NCBI GenBank assembly: GCA_018985235.1
Contig: JADGIG010000023.1
Span: 1-41,419 of the forward strand
Direction of reading: 5' to 3'
Origin: Sanchytrium tribonematis
Taxonomy: Eukaryota; Sanchytriomycota; Sanchytriomycetes; Sanchytriales; Sanchytriaceae
DNA length: 41,419 nucleotides
Shown here: piece by piece, positions 9,471-17,848 of the stretch
Position numbering within the stretch: position 1 is the stretch's first letter
How the letters are laid out: every line of letters starts with the position of its first letter
Notes under the pieces: model-generated
What the model was told of the DNA's origin: nothing
The model's input: only the letters and a program-made list of their open reading frames with translations
Database searches by the model: none
Program-made: the position numbers and the translations under genes

Positions 9471-9968
9471 TCAAACAGGATAAAAAACTGTATTTTTTTT
9501 CGAGGACTCGTGTACTACCATGCTCTTTTTAAATTCATTCAACTCATTTCGAATATCTACTTTTGTATCTTGCGATAAATGAAATGCTGTGATAGAAGGT
9601 GATGTCTGACGATCGTAGTCCTCTACATGATGTGTTGTTCCAACAATTACTTCTGGACTGAATTGAATTCTGTTTATATTCTTAAGAGAATCAGATTTTT
9701 TTAACGAGCTCTTTACTGGTTGTAACAGTTCGCTGGAACTGCTTTTCTTCATTTTATTTTTAATAACTACTTTTGGAAGATTGGATTTTAATGCGTCGTC
9801 AATTTTTTGTGATTCTCTGGTAAGTCTAACTCTGAGTTCTATCAATTCATCTGGAGTCAGTGGAGTTGAAGGTGAATTCATTTGGCTACTTTTAATTGGA
9901 CTCAGTAAATTTTGGTGATGTTCCTCGGTTTTAACAAACATTTGACGCGTGTCAATTTTTTTGGACAT
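9471..9968 (-). CDS. small disordered protein with a putative PP1-docking motif
   Basis: This is 165 aa, rich in Ser, Lys and Thr, and mostly disordered. Residues 38-60 (L-T-P-D-E-L-I-E-L-R-V-R-L-T-R-E) form the only predicted helix of note. The key feature is R-I-Q-F-S-P-E-V at about 101-108, which fits the RVxF consensus used by regulatory subunits to dock on protein phosphatase 1. It is followed after a T-x-H segment by E-D-Y-D-R, a pairing seen in several fungal and animal phosphatase-1 partners. The likely role is targeting or inhibiting PP1. It could also be an unrelated disordered protein. The start at 9968 is the only in-frame ATG before the conserved part except those at codons 10 and 30. 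Confidence 0.55.
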   Translation of the reverse strand: MSKKIDTRQMFVKTEEHHQNLLSPIKSSQMNSPSTPLTPDELIELRVRLTRESQKIDDALKSNLPKVVIKNKMKKSSSSELLQPVKSSLKKSDSLKNINRIQFSPEVIVGTTHHVEDYDRQTSPSITAFHLSQDTKVDIRNELNEFKKSMVVHESSKKNTVFYPV

Positions 9969-10251
9969 TAAAGATGGGTATTGGGTAGTTGGTAAATATT
10001 GTTAGAATTTGTCATCTTTGTAGCAAAGGTTTTAAAGCAATATCGCAATATTGCGTTTAATATTTTCATTTGTTCAAATTCAAAATTTGAGTAAAGTTAT
10101 CAAAGATCAAAAATCTTGCAAACTGACACACAACTTGTTATACAGGCTGCTTAAGGGTCTGCTACAATTATTAACAAAGTGTAATAAAAATAAAATATGA
10201 TCAGTTTTACCCTTGAGCCCCTAACAGATTTAATTCATTTTGGCACTTAAT

Positions 10252-10737
10252 TTATTCATGTGATGACATACCTGTCACTAACGCTGTTCCAACTAAGGCA
10301 CCAACGGTTGCTGATTGCGCGATGATTCTTCCATGTATTAACTTCTCCGAAATTTTCATATTTTTTTGAGAAGACAAATAAACTAATGTCGCTAACATGG
10401 TAGAACCCCATACAGAACCAACAATTTTGTATTTGTTTTCATTAAAGGATTGACGCCAGCTTTTGTCTTGTTTAAGGTGTGTTGGTTTCTCTTGAAAATG
10501 AGAAGATCCTCTTGTAACATATGTCGCTTGCTCGCTACCTATTACAAAGCCTGCCATGCCCGGAGATAAAACTACAAAAGTTTTGGGTCCTAACGCCACA
10601 TTTTTCCATGTTGGCGAATATCGACTTATTGCTAGAGAAGAAATTACTCCTAATCCGAGCCCAATAGCACCGTATTTCATGCCTAACTTTTTTGCGTTTG
10701 TCGTGTATTCTTCTAAGTCGGGACTGCTGACTGCCAT
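10252..10737 (-). CDS. HIG1-domain, Rcf2-like mitochondrial inner-membrane protein
   Basis: The 161-residue protein ends in a HIG1-type module: N-K-Y-K-I-V-G-S-V-W, a hydrophobic helix (about 108-122), a short turn with S-E-K-L-I-H-G-R-I-I-A-Q-S-A, and a second hydrophobic helix. The R...AQ signature between the helices is the family hallmark. The N-terminal part carries two more hydrophobic helices (about 18-37 and 52-70), as in yeast Rcf2, which modulates cytochrome c oxidase and respiratory supercomplexes. There is no clear cleavable presequence, also true of many HIG1 proteins. It is transcribed away from the oxidoreductase gene at 10895, leaving a 157-bp shared promoter region. Confidence 0.65.
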   Translation of the reverse strand: MAVSSPDLEEYTTNAKKLGMKYGAIGLGLGVISSLAISRYSPTWKNVALGPKTFVVLSPGMAGFVIGSEQATYVTRGSSHFQEKPTHLKQDKSWRQSFNENKYKIVGSVWGSTMLATLVYLSSQKNMKISEKLIHGRIIAQSATVGALVGTALVTGMSSHE

Positions 10738-10894
10738 TGTGTTGAGGGGTCAAATTTTCTTCGAACTCTTGAAATCGGACAATTTGATGATGGGAACAAT
10801 TTGAAATTCGCTGCATTTATCGATTAATAGAAGTTTATATAAATACAGGCTAAATTTCATTATGATATTCTGACTTATCTTCTCCTTGAAGTAA

Positions 10895-11506
10895 ATGAGT
10901 ATTTCAATTATTGGGCCGGGAAATGTAGGCAAGGCTTTAGGTGCAAATTTAAATAACATTGGAAAAAAAGTGGTATATGGAGTGCGAAATGCTGATGATG
11001 CTAAATATCGAGACCTAAGAGGAATTGTGCAATCGGTAGAAGAGGCAATTTTGGCCTCAGAGATAATTATCTTAGCTACCCCTTATGCTGTTGTAGAATC
11101 CATCATAAAATCTTATGACTGGAGTGGCAAAATTCTCATTGATGTAACCAATCCTATTGCCCCAGATTTTTCAGGGTTGTCGTTGGGACAAACTACATCA
11201 GGAGGAGAGCTTGTTCAAACCTGGGCGGTGGGTGCCAAAGTGGTGAAAACATTTAATACTGTGGGGTACGAAGTGCTGCAAAATCCAAAATTTAAACAAG
11301 GAAATGCAGTTATGTTCGTTGCTGGAGACGACGAATATGCAACAAGTTTAATTCTAAAACTAGTGAACGATATGGGATTTGATGGTATCAACGTTGGAGA
11401 ATTAAAACTATCTCGTCAATTGGAGCAAACTGCTTGGCTTTGGATTCATTTAGCTGTCAAAAAACAGCGTGGACGCCACTGGGGTTTCGGGGTTTTACAT
11501 GATTAA
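10895..11506 (+). CDS. F420-dependent-type NADP oxidoreductase (PF03807-like)
   Basis: The 203-aa Rossmann protein opens with SISIIGPGNVGKALGANL, the dinucleotide-binding G-x-G-x-x-G loop. A basic pair then follows strand 2 (G-V-R-N), suggesting NADP(H). Further hallmarks are I-I-L-A-T-P-Y, L-I-D-V-T-N-P, V-V-K-T-F-N-T-V-G and V-A-G-D-D, with a C-terminal helix ending W-L-W-I-H-L-A and a G-x-G-x-x-F tail. This is the bacterial/archaeal F420H2:NADP oxidoreductase fold, often annotated as NADPH-dependent reductase. Since fungi lack F420, a flavin or small carbonyl substrate is more likely. The family is mainly prokaryotic, so horizontal transfer is a reasonable inference. Codon composition looks like the neighbours. 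Confidence 0.75.
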   Translation: MSISIIGPGNVGKALGANLNNIGKKVVYGVRNADDAKYRDLRGIVQSVEEAILASEIIILATPYAVVESIIKSYDWSGKILIDVTNPIAPDFSGLSLGQTTSGGELVQTWAVGAKVVKTFNTVGYEVLQNPKFKQGNAVMFVAGDDEYATSLILKLVNDMGFDGINVGELKLSRQLEQTAWLWIHLAVKKQRGRHWGFGVLHD

Positions 11507-11632
11507 ATATTTTAAACTGATAATGTGTTTCAATAATCTATCGACCAACTGCACTAAAATTGCAGCAAATATACATTTGTGAAAGTCATAAATTTAACAA
11601 TTTTATTATTTAAGAAGCGTAGTACCAATCCT

Positions 11633-12874
11633 TTATGTGTCGAAGTGCTCGGTTGTTCGAGTATATTGAGATTCCGGATAATTAAAATTACCAGTAAATC
11701 TCGACTCGGCATAATACGTATCAGTGTATGTTGAGTCTACTGTTTCCGAGCCATCAAACTGGGAACTTTCGCTATAATCATAGCTTATCGACACACTATC
11801 TTGATATGATGACAAAGAATTAGGCGTTTCATAGTCCGAGTTGTCAAAGATTTCGGTTGGGGCTAAAGTTTCTGTGTTTTTAGCACTCATTTTTCTCGAA
11901 TCAGCTTTTTCAATTTTAGAGCCAGATTCATAGTCTAACTTCTTATTTAAAAACGTTGGCTGCCATTTTGGCTCCCAAGCTGGTTCAAACTCACTCACTT
12001 CAATGTCATCTGACCTGGTTCTTTTATACATAAAGTAAAACACGCACAAAATTATAGATGCCAGTCCCGCACAAGTACCACCTATTATAGCTGCTGTGTT
12101 TGTGCCACTAGATGCTTTAGATGATGTAGACGGCTTAGCCAACGTACCATTATTATTGCCTGGGCTGGTGCTATTAAAGGTAGACCCATCGGGATTAATT
12201 GAATTAGAAGCCGCATTAGAAGACTGAAAATCTGATTCATTTTTTTCAAATAACTTATTCATTTCTGTTGTGGAGTTCAGAGAAGTGGAATTAAATGTTT
12301 CTTGTGTTTCTGCTTGTGGAATTTCTGGAATGCTATCAGAAGTTGTCTTAGGAATTGGGCCAGAAGAATTTTGGTCGATTATTGTTGATTCTTGGTTAGA
12401 TAAGATGGAATTTGGTTTTGTCGGCATGGCGGACACACTTGGTGTGGAATTTATGGGTACGTTTTGAGTGAGTATGTTTGGTACAGGAGTTAATGGTAAA
12501 TTATTTACAGTACCCGCTTGCTTATTTGGCGGGAAAGGAACTGGAGGAGTAATTGTAGGATTTTCCGGAGCTTCCGAAACCGGTTGATTGATTTTATTTG
12601 CATCAGTCGGTGAAATTGGTGGCTTGTCCGTCGTTGGGCCTGGCTTATCCGTTGCCGGCCCCGGTTTTTCCGGTTTATCTGGTTTATCTGGTTTATCTGG
12701 TTTATCTGATTTTTCTGATTTTTCTGGTTTGTCTGGTTTGTCCGATTTTTTAGGCATGGAGGTTTTGGTACTTCCGAGCTTCTCTTGATTTCCTTCAGCG
12801 ATTTTCGGAACATCGTTCATTTGAGAGACAGCTGTTTCTCCTTTCTGCTTAATATTATCAGTTTTGTTAGACAT
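11633..12874 (-). CDS. low-complexity single-pass membrane protein
   Basis: This is a 413-aa protein of four zones. An N-terminal segment is followed (about 42-85) by tandem D-K-P / E-K-P triplets encoded by a 9-bp DNA repeat. Next comes a long Ser/Thr/Pro/Asn-rich stretch suited to O-glycosylation (about 85-258). One transmembrane helix lies at about 260-284 (A-A-I-I-G-G-T-C-A-G-L-A-S-I-I-L), followed by Y-K-R-T-R. The acidic cytoplasmic tail is rich in Tyr and Ser (Y-D-Y-S-E-S-S, T-Y-T-D-T-Y-Y). It looks like a mucin-like surface protein or sensor. There is no N-terminal signal peptide, so either the transmembrane helix acts as the signal anchor or a signal exon is missed. A CCAATCA element lies 55 bp upstream (12930-12936). 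No homologue recognised. Confidence 0.65.
   Translation of the reverse strand: MSNKTDNIKQKGETAVSQMNDVPKIAEGNQEKLGSTKTSMPKKSDKPDKPEKSEKSDKPDKPDKPDKPEKPGPATDKPGPTTDKPPISPTDANKINQPVSEAPENPTITPPVPFPPNKQAGTVNNLPLTPVPNILTQNVPINSTPSVSAMPTKPNSILSNQESTIIDQNSSGPIPKTTSDSIPEIPQAETQETFNSTSLNSTTEMNKLFEKNESDFQSSNAASNSINPDGSTFNSTSPGNNNGTLAKPSTSSKASSGTNTAAIIGGTCAGLASIILCVFYFMYKRTRSDDIEVSEFEPAWEPKWQPTFLNKKLDYESGSKIEKADSRKMSAKNTETLAPTEIFDNSDYETPNSLSSYQDSVSISYDYSESSQFDGSETVDSTYTDTYYAESRFTGNFNYPESQYTRTTEHFDT
12655..12750. repeat. 9-bp coding minisatellite (GGTTTATCT family)
   Basis: On the plus strand the unit GGTTTATCT and variants (GATTTTTCT, GGTTTGTCT, GGTTTTTCC) repeat about ten times. On the coding (minus) strand this makes Asp/Glu/Ser-Lys-Pro/Ser triplets. 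The copies at 12681-12707 are nearly identical, which indicates recent slippage. Confidence 0.85.
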
Positions 12875-12929
12875 TTACAGATAGACTATGAAGTACGAGT
12901 AGTTTTTATCAATCAGAGTTGAAATTCAG

Positions 12930-12936
12930 CCAATCA
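12930..12936 (-). promoter_or_regulatory. CCAAT-box element, reverse orientation to its gene
   Basis: CCAATCA on the plus strand lies 55 bp upstream of the minus-strand ATG at 12874. It is one of seven such 7-mers found in short upstream gaps in this window; NF-Y/HAP binding is inferred from the motif only. Confidence 0.45.
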
Positions 12937-13110
12937 AAATTAAACAAGTACAAAGTTGTAATTACCAAGCGCCAATATTTATCCTTGGGTGCAAAATCTG
13001 CAAGTCCATTTGATCTTCAACATGACGCAATATGATTCAGTAAAATATCGTCCTCAAAGATAAAATGACCCTGTTTAACTTCAAAGAATCAAATCGTAAA
13101 AAATATATAT

Positions 13111-14475
13111 TTAATTTGATGGGTTAAAGATATCGCTACTCGGAACATCACGGCAATCTGATTTACCCTTCTTAATTTCAAATCGGCTTTTTCTCTCGAC
13201 AGAGGCAGACCTAGATACTGTTGGTGATTGGCAAGGTGATTCTAAAGTAAATCTACCAATCTGAGATGTTTCTGAGTGTTGAGATGTAATGGAGTCCCGC
13301 CTTCCCATACTAGATTTTCGAGTGATACTATTGCTTCTGCTTTGATAGCCACTATCTTTGGATTCGTCGCTATCCTTTCTTGGAAGTGCACTAAAATCCC
13401 AGTTAATTTGCTCTTCCTCTTCATAAGAGTCCCTGTTGGTAGGGATTGATCTTTCATGAAGTGGAGGAAGTCCTTGAAGATTCAAGCTAGCTACTAAACT
13501 TAGAGGTGCCTTTGCTTTTTTAAAAAAAGGATTTTCATTCATTTCTGTGCAGCTAATTCTTTTTGAGGGCTCTTTCATTAAGCAAACGTCGATTAAGGAC
13601 TTAGCAGTTTTCCCGTACCGATTGTCTAACTCATCCACTTTTAGCGAAGGAGAAGGATTTTTGAGAGTCATTAGAATAGTTTTGAGGGGTGGAAAATGCG
13701 AATAAGGTGCTTTCCCCGTTGCTAATTCAATTAACGAAATTCCAAATGACCAAATATCAATTTTTTCATTATATTCCTTCTCTTCCATCATCTCCGGAGC
13801 CATCCAGGCAGGAGTTCCGACGAAAGTTTTCCTATTAGTTTTTCTGCCGTAGTCCATTAGAGTTTTCGAAACTCCGAAATCGCTTAACTGAACTAGACCA
13901 GTCTCAGTGCAGATTAACATATTCGCACATTTAATGTCTCTGTGTATTAGTTCATTATTATGTAAGTATAGCAATCCCTGTAATACCTGACGCATCACCG
14001 TTGCACAGCTAGCTTCATCCACTCCGTTCGGAAATTGCAACTTTAACAAATCCAGAACGCTTCCTCCATTCTGGACCGGAGTGACAATCCATAAATGCTC
14101 TGTGTGGATAAAGCTTTTATGAATTGGCAATAGATTAGGGTGCCTACATAACATCATAATTTGAATTTCATTGCGAAGTTCGTCAATATGGCGGCGTTCA
14201 AATCGTTCGATATGAATTTGCTTTATGGCAACAGGAACATCCATTCTTGTGTATTTCCCCATGAAAACACTTGCTGAAGCTCCTTGGCCTATCATATATA
14301 AGATTTGATAATCCTTTATATCATTGGTAAAGGTAATGGATGGTTTTTCGCTACCTCTTCGTTGTCTAACAACTATCTGTTGAGCGCTGAGTGACCCACG
14401 TCTCTTGATCCATTCTACGACATTTTGAGTGCTATTGCTGCTTCTTCCACTGTGAGCTCTTTCCAAATTACTCAT
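13111..14475 (-). CDS. STE20-family kinase, OSR1/SPAK-like (GCK-VI)
   Basis: The kinase domain (about residues 50-310 of 454) is complete: a glycine loop I-G-Q-G-A-S-A-S-V, V-A-I-K-Q-I (ATP lysine), H-R-D-I-K-C-A-N (catalytic), D-F-G-V-S-K, and a STE20 signature G-T-P-A-W-M-A-P-E-M. The stretch S-F-G-I-S-L-I-E-L-A-T-G-K-A-P-Y-S-H-F-P-P-L-K is characteristic of the OSR1/SPAK/Fray group, which responds to osmotic or ion stress. The Ser/Arg-rich tail ends with R-F-E-I-K-K-G, like the short conserved C-terminal element of that group. I chose ATG 14475 (MSNLERAHSG) over ATG 14520 because a CCAATCA box lies immediately next to 14520 and is 46 bp from 14475, the spacing seen at other genes. Starting at 14520 would add 15 residues. 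Confidence 0.82.
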   Translation of the reverse strand: MSNLERAHSGRSSNSTQNVVEWIKRRGSLSAQQIVVRQRRGSEKPSITFTNDIKDYQILYMIGQGASASVFMGKYTRMDVPVAIKQIHIERFERRHIDELRNEIQIMMLCRHPNLLPIHKSFIHTEHLWIVTPVQNGGSVLDLLKLQFPNGVDEASCATVMRQVLQGLLYLHNNELIHRDIKCANMLICTETGLVQLSDFGVSKTLMDYGRKTNRKTFVGTPAWMAPEMMEEKEYNEKIDIWSFGISLIELATGKAPYSHFPPLKTILMTLKNPSPSLKVDELDNRYGKTAKSLIDVCLMKEPSKRISCTEMNENPFFKKAKAPLSLVASLNLQGLPPLHERSIPTNRDSYEEEEQINWDFSALPRKDSDESKDSGYQSRSNSITRKSSMGRRDSITSQHSETSQIGRFTLESPCQSPTVSRSASVERKSRFEIKKGKSDCRDVPSSDIFNPSN

Positions 14476-14521
14476 GGCGATCAAATTGAAATCTTGGGAT
14501 AAATTGACATTAAAATACATG

Positions 14522-14528
14522 TGATTGG
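14522..14528 (-). promoter_or_regulatory. CCAAT box, proximal
   Basis: CCAATCA in sense orientation for the STE20-like kinase, 46 bp from the preferred ATG at 14475. A second copy lies further upstream at 14552-14558. Paired copies also precede the TRIC gene with almost the same spacing. Confidence 0.5.
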
Positions 14529-14551
14529 CAAGTTTAAATCAAACTGCAATA

Positions 14552-14558
14552 TGATTGG
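14552..14558 (-). promoter_or_regulatory. CCAAT box, distal
   Basis: Second CCAATCA of the pair upstream of the STE20-like kinase, 76 bp from the preferred start. Confidence 0.45.
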
Positions 14559-14968
14559 AGGGTAAATCTGCGTGATCCTTGCGTAACAATTTCTCTTTTA
14601 GAATCTTTCAATTTTAAATCTTCATGAAGTTTATTAATTTTGAATACAACTATGTTTTTACTTCAAGTGAATCGAGTTAAATTTGAATATCAAAGAAAAA
14701 GATTCTAGTTGGATAATTATTGTGACTTGGTGGCAAGTTGACTTGTCGCCTCTCACTGATATTTCTAAAAATTATCGGATCGGAAACAATGATTTGGAAA
14801 ACAAATACCACACGTGTCACCAAAAGTAGCATAACTTATTCTAATAGTTTTGATTGGTCTTAAATTGTTGTATGCCAAATCTAAAGCTTGAAAGCCACAT
14901 ATGGACGTCAATGGCTTATCTTAAGTTGGAAGCGTTGATATATAATACCAGTGATCCAACTTGCCCAT
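14559..14968. other. intergenic region between divergent genes
   Basis: This gap separates the minus-strand kinase from the plus-strand 84-aa gene. It is AT-rich with no ORF of note. It holds one TGATTGG (14851-14857), 111 bp before the ATG at 14969, and a GGCAAG...CTTGTCGCC imperfect inverted motif at about 14741-14762. No RNA gene seen. Confidence 0.5.
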
Positions 14969-15223
14969 ATGAATCATCTTTGCACTTATTTTCTAAAATA
15001 TAACAACTTCAATGAGGTTCAACCCTATTTACAAAGTGTTTTTGATGTAATACGAATCTCTAGATTGAATCCATACGATGTGGAGAAATTAGATAATATG
15101 ATGAAAAACGTCGAGTTTCTTGAAGGTGGTTTGCAAGAAGTCTTTCTTGGTTTTTTGGAATGTTGCAGAAGATCTAACACCAGGCCTGAGCAATACTGGG
15201 ATTACTTATTGAAAAACTTTTAA
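14969..15223 (+). CDS. 84-aa orphan protein, member A of a two-gene family
   Basis: A small helical protein of unknown function. It aligns end to end with the 84-aa product at 24788-25042. Without any gap, residues K10, N12, Y20, S23, R29, I30, R32, L33, Y36, E39, D42 and M45 are identical in both. The C-termini share F...C-C...R-P...W-x-Y-L with a two-residue shift. There is no signal peptide or transmembrane helix, and I recognise no known domain. The first ATG of the frame is at 14969. The stop codon overlaps an AATAAA signal (15222-15227). It runs convergently towards OGG1, whose stop is 10 bp away. Confidence 0.65.
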   Translation: MNHLCTYFLKYNNFNEVQPYLQSVFDVIRISRLNPYDVEKLDNMMKNVEFLEGGLQEVFLGFLECCRRSNTRPEQYWDYLLKNF

Positions 15224-15233
15224 TAAATTTAAA

Positions 15234-16052
15234 TCATGATTTACTCCGCATATCCGCAAATGCGAGTAAGTGAGCCCAACCTGCTTTGTCTCCCCACTTC
15301 GACTTTAAAATCGTTTGTAATTTTCTATAGTGAGAGTCACTTAGCGTTTGTTTTGGAATATTGTATTTCACTTCTATACAGCGCTTAATATGAACATCGA
15401 TGGGAACGCACTCTAGAAATCCAAACCCCATCAATAAAATGCAGTCAGCGACTTTATTTCCAACACCTTTCAAGGTCATCAAAGACCTCTTAGCTTCGTC
15501 ATAATCTAAATTGTGCAATTCTAGAAGGCTTGGAAACCTGGATAGCAATTCAATGCTCTCTGAAATGTATTTTGCTCTGTATCCGAAGCCGCATTTCCTT
15601 AATTGTATTTCATCAAGTTTTTGGAGTTGCTCTAGAGTAGGGAAAGTGTAAATTGGAACGCTATTAATATCAATAAGGTATTCTCCGTATAAAGCGCATA
15701 ATTGAAGCATCATTTTTTGGATTCTTTTGATGTTGTTGTTACTACTACAAATAAATCCCAGTATACATTCCAATGGATCCTGATCAAGAAGATATATCGG
15801 ATAATAATTTAATTTAGGGTCTCTCCTCGACCATTCACTATATAGCTCATTCAAGTCCCATTTTTGACGCGAATATTTGGCCCACCAATTTGATGCATTA
15901 AAAGATCCATAGATTGCGACGGCATTGCCATTTGAGTCTACTCTTACTACACAATTTTGATTATTAATTTTTAAAGCTTTGTAAAAATAATTTTCAATAT
16001 GATGCCACGTAAAGGATTGGCCACCAAATAAGCATTTAATGAGTTTTGTCAT
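15234..16052 (-). CDS. OGG1: 8-oxoguanine DNA glycosylase/AP lyase
   Basis: This bifunctional base-excision repair enzyme removes 8-oxoG opposite C. The 272-aa protein has the OGG1 N-domain opening G-Q-S-F-T-W, then the P-L-E-C-I-L-G-F-I-C-S-S-N-N-N-I-K-R-I segment (Asn-Asn-Ile is the conserved damaged-strand binder). The HhH-GPD core reads L-M-T-L-K-G-V-G-N-K-V-A-D-C-I-L-L. The Lys of N-K-V-A-D-C is the catalytic nucleophile, and the Asp of P-I-D-V-H-I is the catalytic aspartate. C-F-G-Y-R-A-K-Y-I is also conserved. The first ATG is at 16052; the protein is shorter at the N-terminus than human OGG1 (345 aa). No mitochondrial presequence is obvious. Confidence 0.93.
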   Translation of the reverse strand: MTKLIKCLFGGQSFTWHHIENYFYKALKINNQNCVVRVDSNGNAVAIYGSFNASNWWAKYSRQKWDLNELYSEWSRRDPKLNYYPIYLLDQDPLECILGFICSSNNNIKRIQKMMLQLCALYGEYLIDINSVPIYTFPTLEQLQKLDEIQLRKCGFGYRAKYISESIELLSRFPSLLELHNLDYDEAKRSLMTLKGVGNKVADCILLMGFGFLECVPIDVHIKRCIEVKYNIPKQTLSDSHYRKLQTILKSKWGDKAGWAHLLAFADMRSKS

Positions 16053-16121
16053 AAAAAATGCAACTCCTTGTTTGGTTGTCCTCTCATAAAAAACCTCCAA
16101 AATATGTTTATTCTTTGTAGA

Positions 16122-16334
16122 TTACTTTCTTAAACTAGCGTTACTAATAACGCCATCACATAACATAGATTCAAGCATTTCTTTGTAATGTTTTCTGTTT
16201 GCGGCTTTACAATATTCCACTGGATGTTCCTGTAGTGCAACATCTAATGTTCTAAATATTAGTGTCTTTTTTAAAATATCCCCTTCTACGCTTCTCAGTT
16301 TTTTGAACGATCTTTTTAAATTTAATGTTAACAT
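16122..16334 (-). CDS. small basic protein, possibly an LYR/FMC1-like mitochondrial factor
   Basis: This is 70 aa, starting MLTLNLKRSFKKLRSVEGD, with a basic amphipathic N-terminus and two helices. Its spacing of a basic L-x-K-L-R start, an A-L-Q-E-H-P turn and a final Y-x-x-M-L helix faintly recalls the LYR-like FMC1 assembly factor of ATP synthase. That comparison is a guess. It lies 69 bp upstream of OGG1 on the same strand. The ATG at 16334 is clear. It may be a real small gene or chance. Confidence 0.4.
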   Translation of the reverse strand: MLTLNLKRSFKKLRSVEGDILKKTLIFRTLDVALQEHPVEYCKAANRKHYKEMLESMLCDGVISNASLRK

Positions 16335-16735
16335 GATAACCAGATTTAACCTGAATATAAACGCATTCTAACTCCTTGTTTTGACGTGATACTTTTAGTG
16401 AGAGTGTTTATTGGGTTCGATTTTCAAATATTTTCATCATACGATTTTTATTTCAGATGATCAATTTTTGGGATATACACCCAAGATTTGGAAATTTTAT
16501 CATTTCTATCAATTTTGCAGGCATAATTTGATTCGCTACTTTGCTGGCTATGTGAACTAAATTAACTACAACATTTTAAATTTAAATTCACAAGAAAGTT
16601 TAATTCGCAATATTGTAACACGATGTAAGCAATCAATTTCAAACAATATTGAAAGAAAGTAAGGTGGACTGGCCTGTAGTTAATAAATAATTAAATATTG
16701 GTAATAACACATTCTGCAGTTCTATTATTTTCCCC
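16335..16735. other. intergenic region between divergent genes
   Basis: About 400 bp of AT-rich sequence between the minus-strand small gene and NAA10. I see no ORF, RNA gene or repeat; ATTGGG at about 16407 could be a degenerate CCAAT box. Confidence 0.4.
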
Positions 16736-17182
16736 ATGCTACAAATCGTCCCAGCAAATGCAAGACATATGTTAGATATGCAAAATATTAATTTGAGAAA
16801 TTTGCCGGAAAATTATACACTCAAATATTATACATATCATCTTATGATGTGGCCTCAATTGAGTTACGTCTGCATAATTGATGAAAAAGTGGTTGGTTAC
16901 TGCCTTGGAAAAATTGAGGAAGATGACAAACATCATGGACATATAACGAGTTTGGCAGTACACCCACAGTATAGAAGATTAGGTGTGGCTAAGAAGCTAA
17001 TAACATTGAGTGTTTTGCAAATGAAACGAGCATGGAAAACCAAAGCGGTTTTTCTTCATGTTAGAGTAAGCAACACCAATGCGCAAGGATTATATGAACA
17101 AATAGGATTTAAAATAGAAAAAACGGAGAAAGGATATTATCAAGATGGGGAGGATGCTCTTTCAATGAAACTGGCATTTTGA
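16736..17182 (+). CDS. NAA10: NAA10/ARD1, catalytic subunit of N-terminal acetyltransferase NatA
   Basis: NatA acetylates N-terminal Ser, Ala, Thr and Gly residues at the ribosome exit. The 148-aa protein matches the catalytic core closely: N-L-P-E-N-Y and Y-Y-T-Y-H-L (peptide-binding alpha1-alpha2 loop), W-P-Q-L-S-Y-V, V-V-G-Y-C-L-G-K-I-E-E-D, H-G-H-I-T-S-L-A-V, the acetyl-CoA loop R-R-L-G-V-A, L-H-V-R-V-S-N, and G-Y-Y-x-D-G-E-D-A. The long disordered C-terminal tail of animal NAA10 is absent. An AATAAA follows 8 nt after the stop. No partner NAA15 is in the window. Confidence 0.95.
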   Translation: MLQIVPANARHMLDMQNINLRNLPENYTLKYYTYHLMMWPQLSYVCIIDEKVVGYCLGKIEEDDKHHGHITSLAVHPQYRRLGVAKKLITLSVLQMKRAWKTKAVFLHVRVSNTNAQGLYEQIGFKIEKTEKGYYQDGEDALSMKLAF

Positions 17183-17848
17183 TCAATAAATATGGACGTC
17201 TTCTAATTGAAGCTGGAGAACTATTCTTTTGATTTCGAGTGGTTTGTTTTTAAATATTGGTGCAAATTGATTGAAACAAATGTATTTTGATGTCAAATTA
17301 CGCTATACGCAAAAAATGAATTAGTTCACTGTGTTCCAAATGAATGCAATTTAGTCATTGACAATTATTAATGAAGTTTCGAAGATGTAGGAAGAACAAA
17401 TTAAAAACTTTTGATCTATAATCAAAAGGTCAAATCTTGAGAAAAAGGATGCGACTGATTTTAATGACCCTTTGAACCGCCGGTATACAACGGTCTCATT
17501 AAAACACCACATATAAAATTGCCAAATAGCAATATAAGTGTTTCTGCAACGTGATCACTAAAACCCAATTCTTTCATAGAAGATCACACATGTACCTATT
17601 TAGACTAATTAAATGATTTTGCCTCACTTTTATGTTTTTTCCGGGTAAAAAATTATAAATCAATCCTTCATAACAGCGATTGATCCACCAAGGTTGCCAC
17701 TCAAAAAATATTTGAAAATAGAGAATATGAATAGTCTTGAGATTTTTGACATTTCACTTGTCGGCGACACGTTCCGCGAAATCGCTATCAATCAATGCAG
17801 TTTCATGAGTTGTTCAATATAAATTAAATTAAGGTTTATGAAATTCTT
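17183..17848. other. largest gap in the gene-dense part, with two hairpins
   Basis: No protein gene was found in these 666 bp. Two inverted repeats lie close together: CTTTTGAT (17408-17415) with ATCAAAAG (17421-17428) around a 5-nt loop, and TTTTAATGA (17459-17467) with TCATTAAAA (17496-17504), inside which ACCG (17476-17479) pairs with CGGT (17491-17494). They may be part of a structured RNA or back-to-back 3' ends. No tRNA, 5S or spliceosomal RNA signature was recognised. Confidence 0.4.

Noticed and set aside
12270-12788. Plus-strand frames over the membrane-protein gene (Gly-Leu-Ser repeats)
   Set aside because: They are the mirror of the 9-bp D-K-P repeat; the minus strand has the long frame with a membrane helix.
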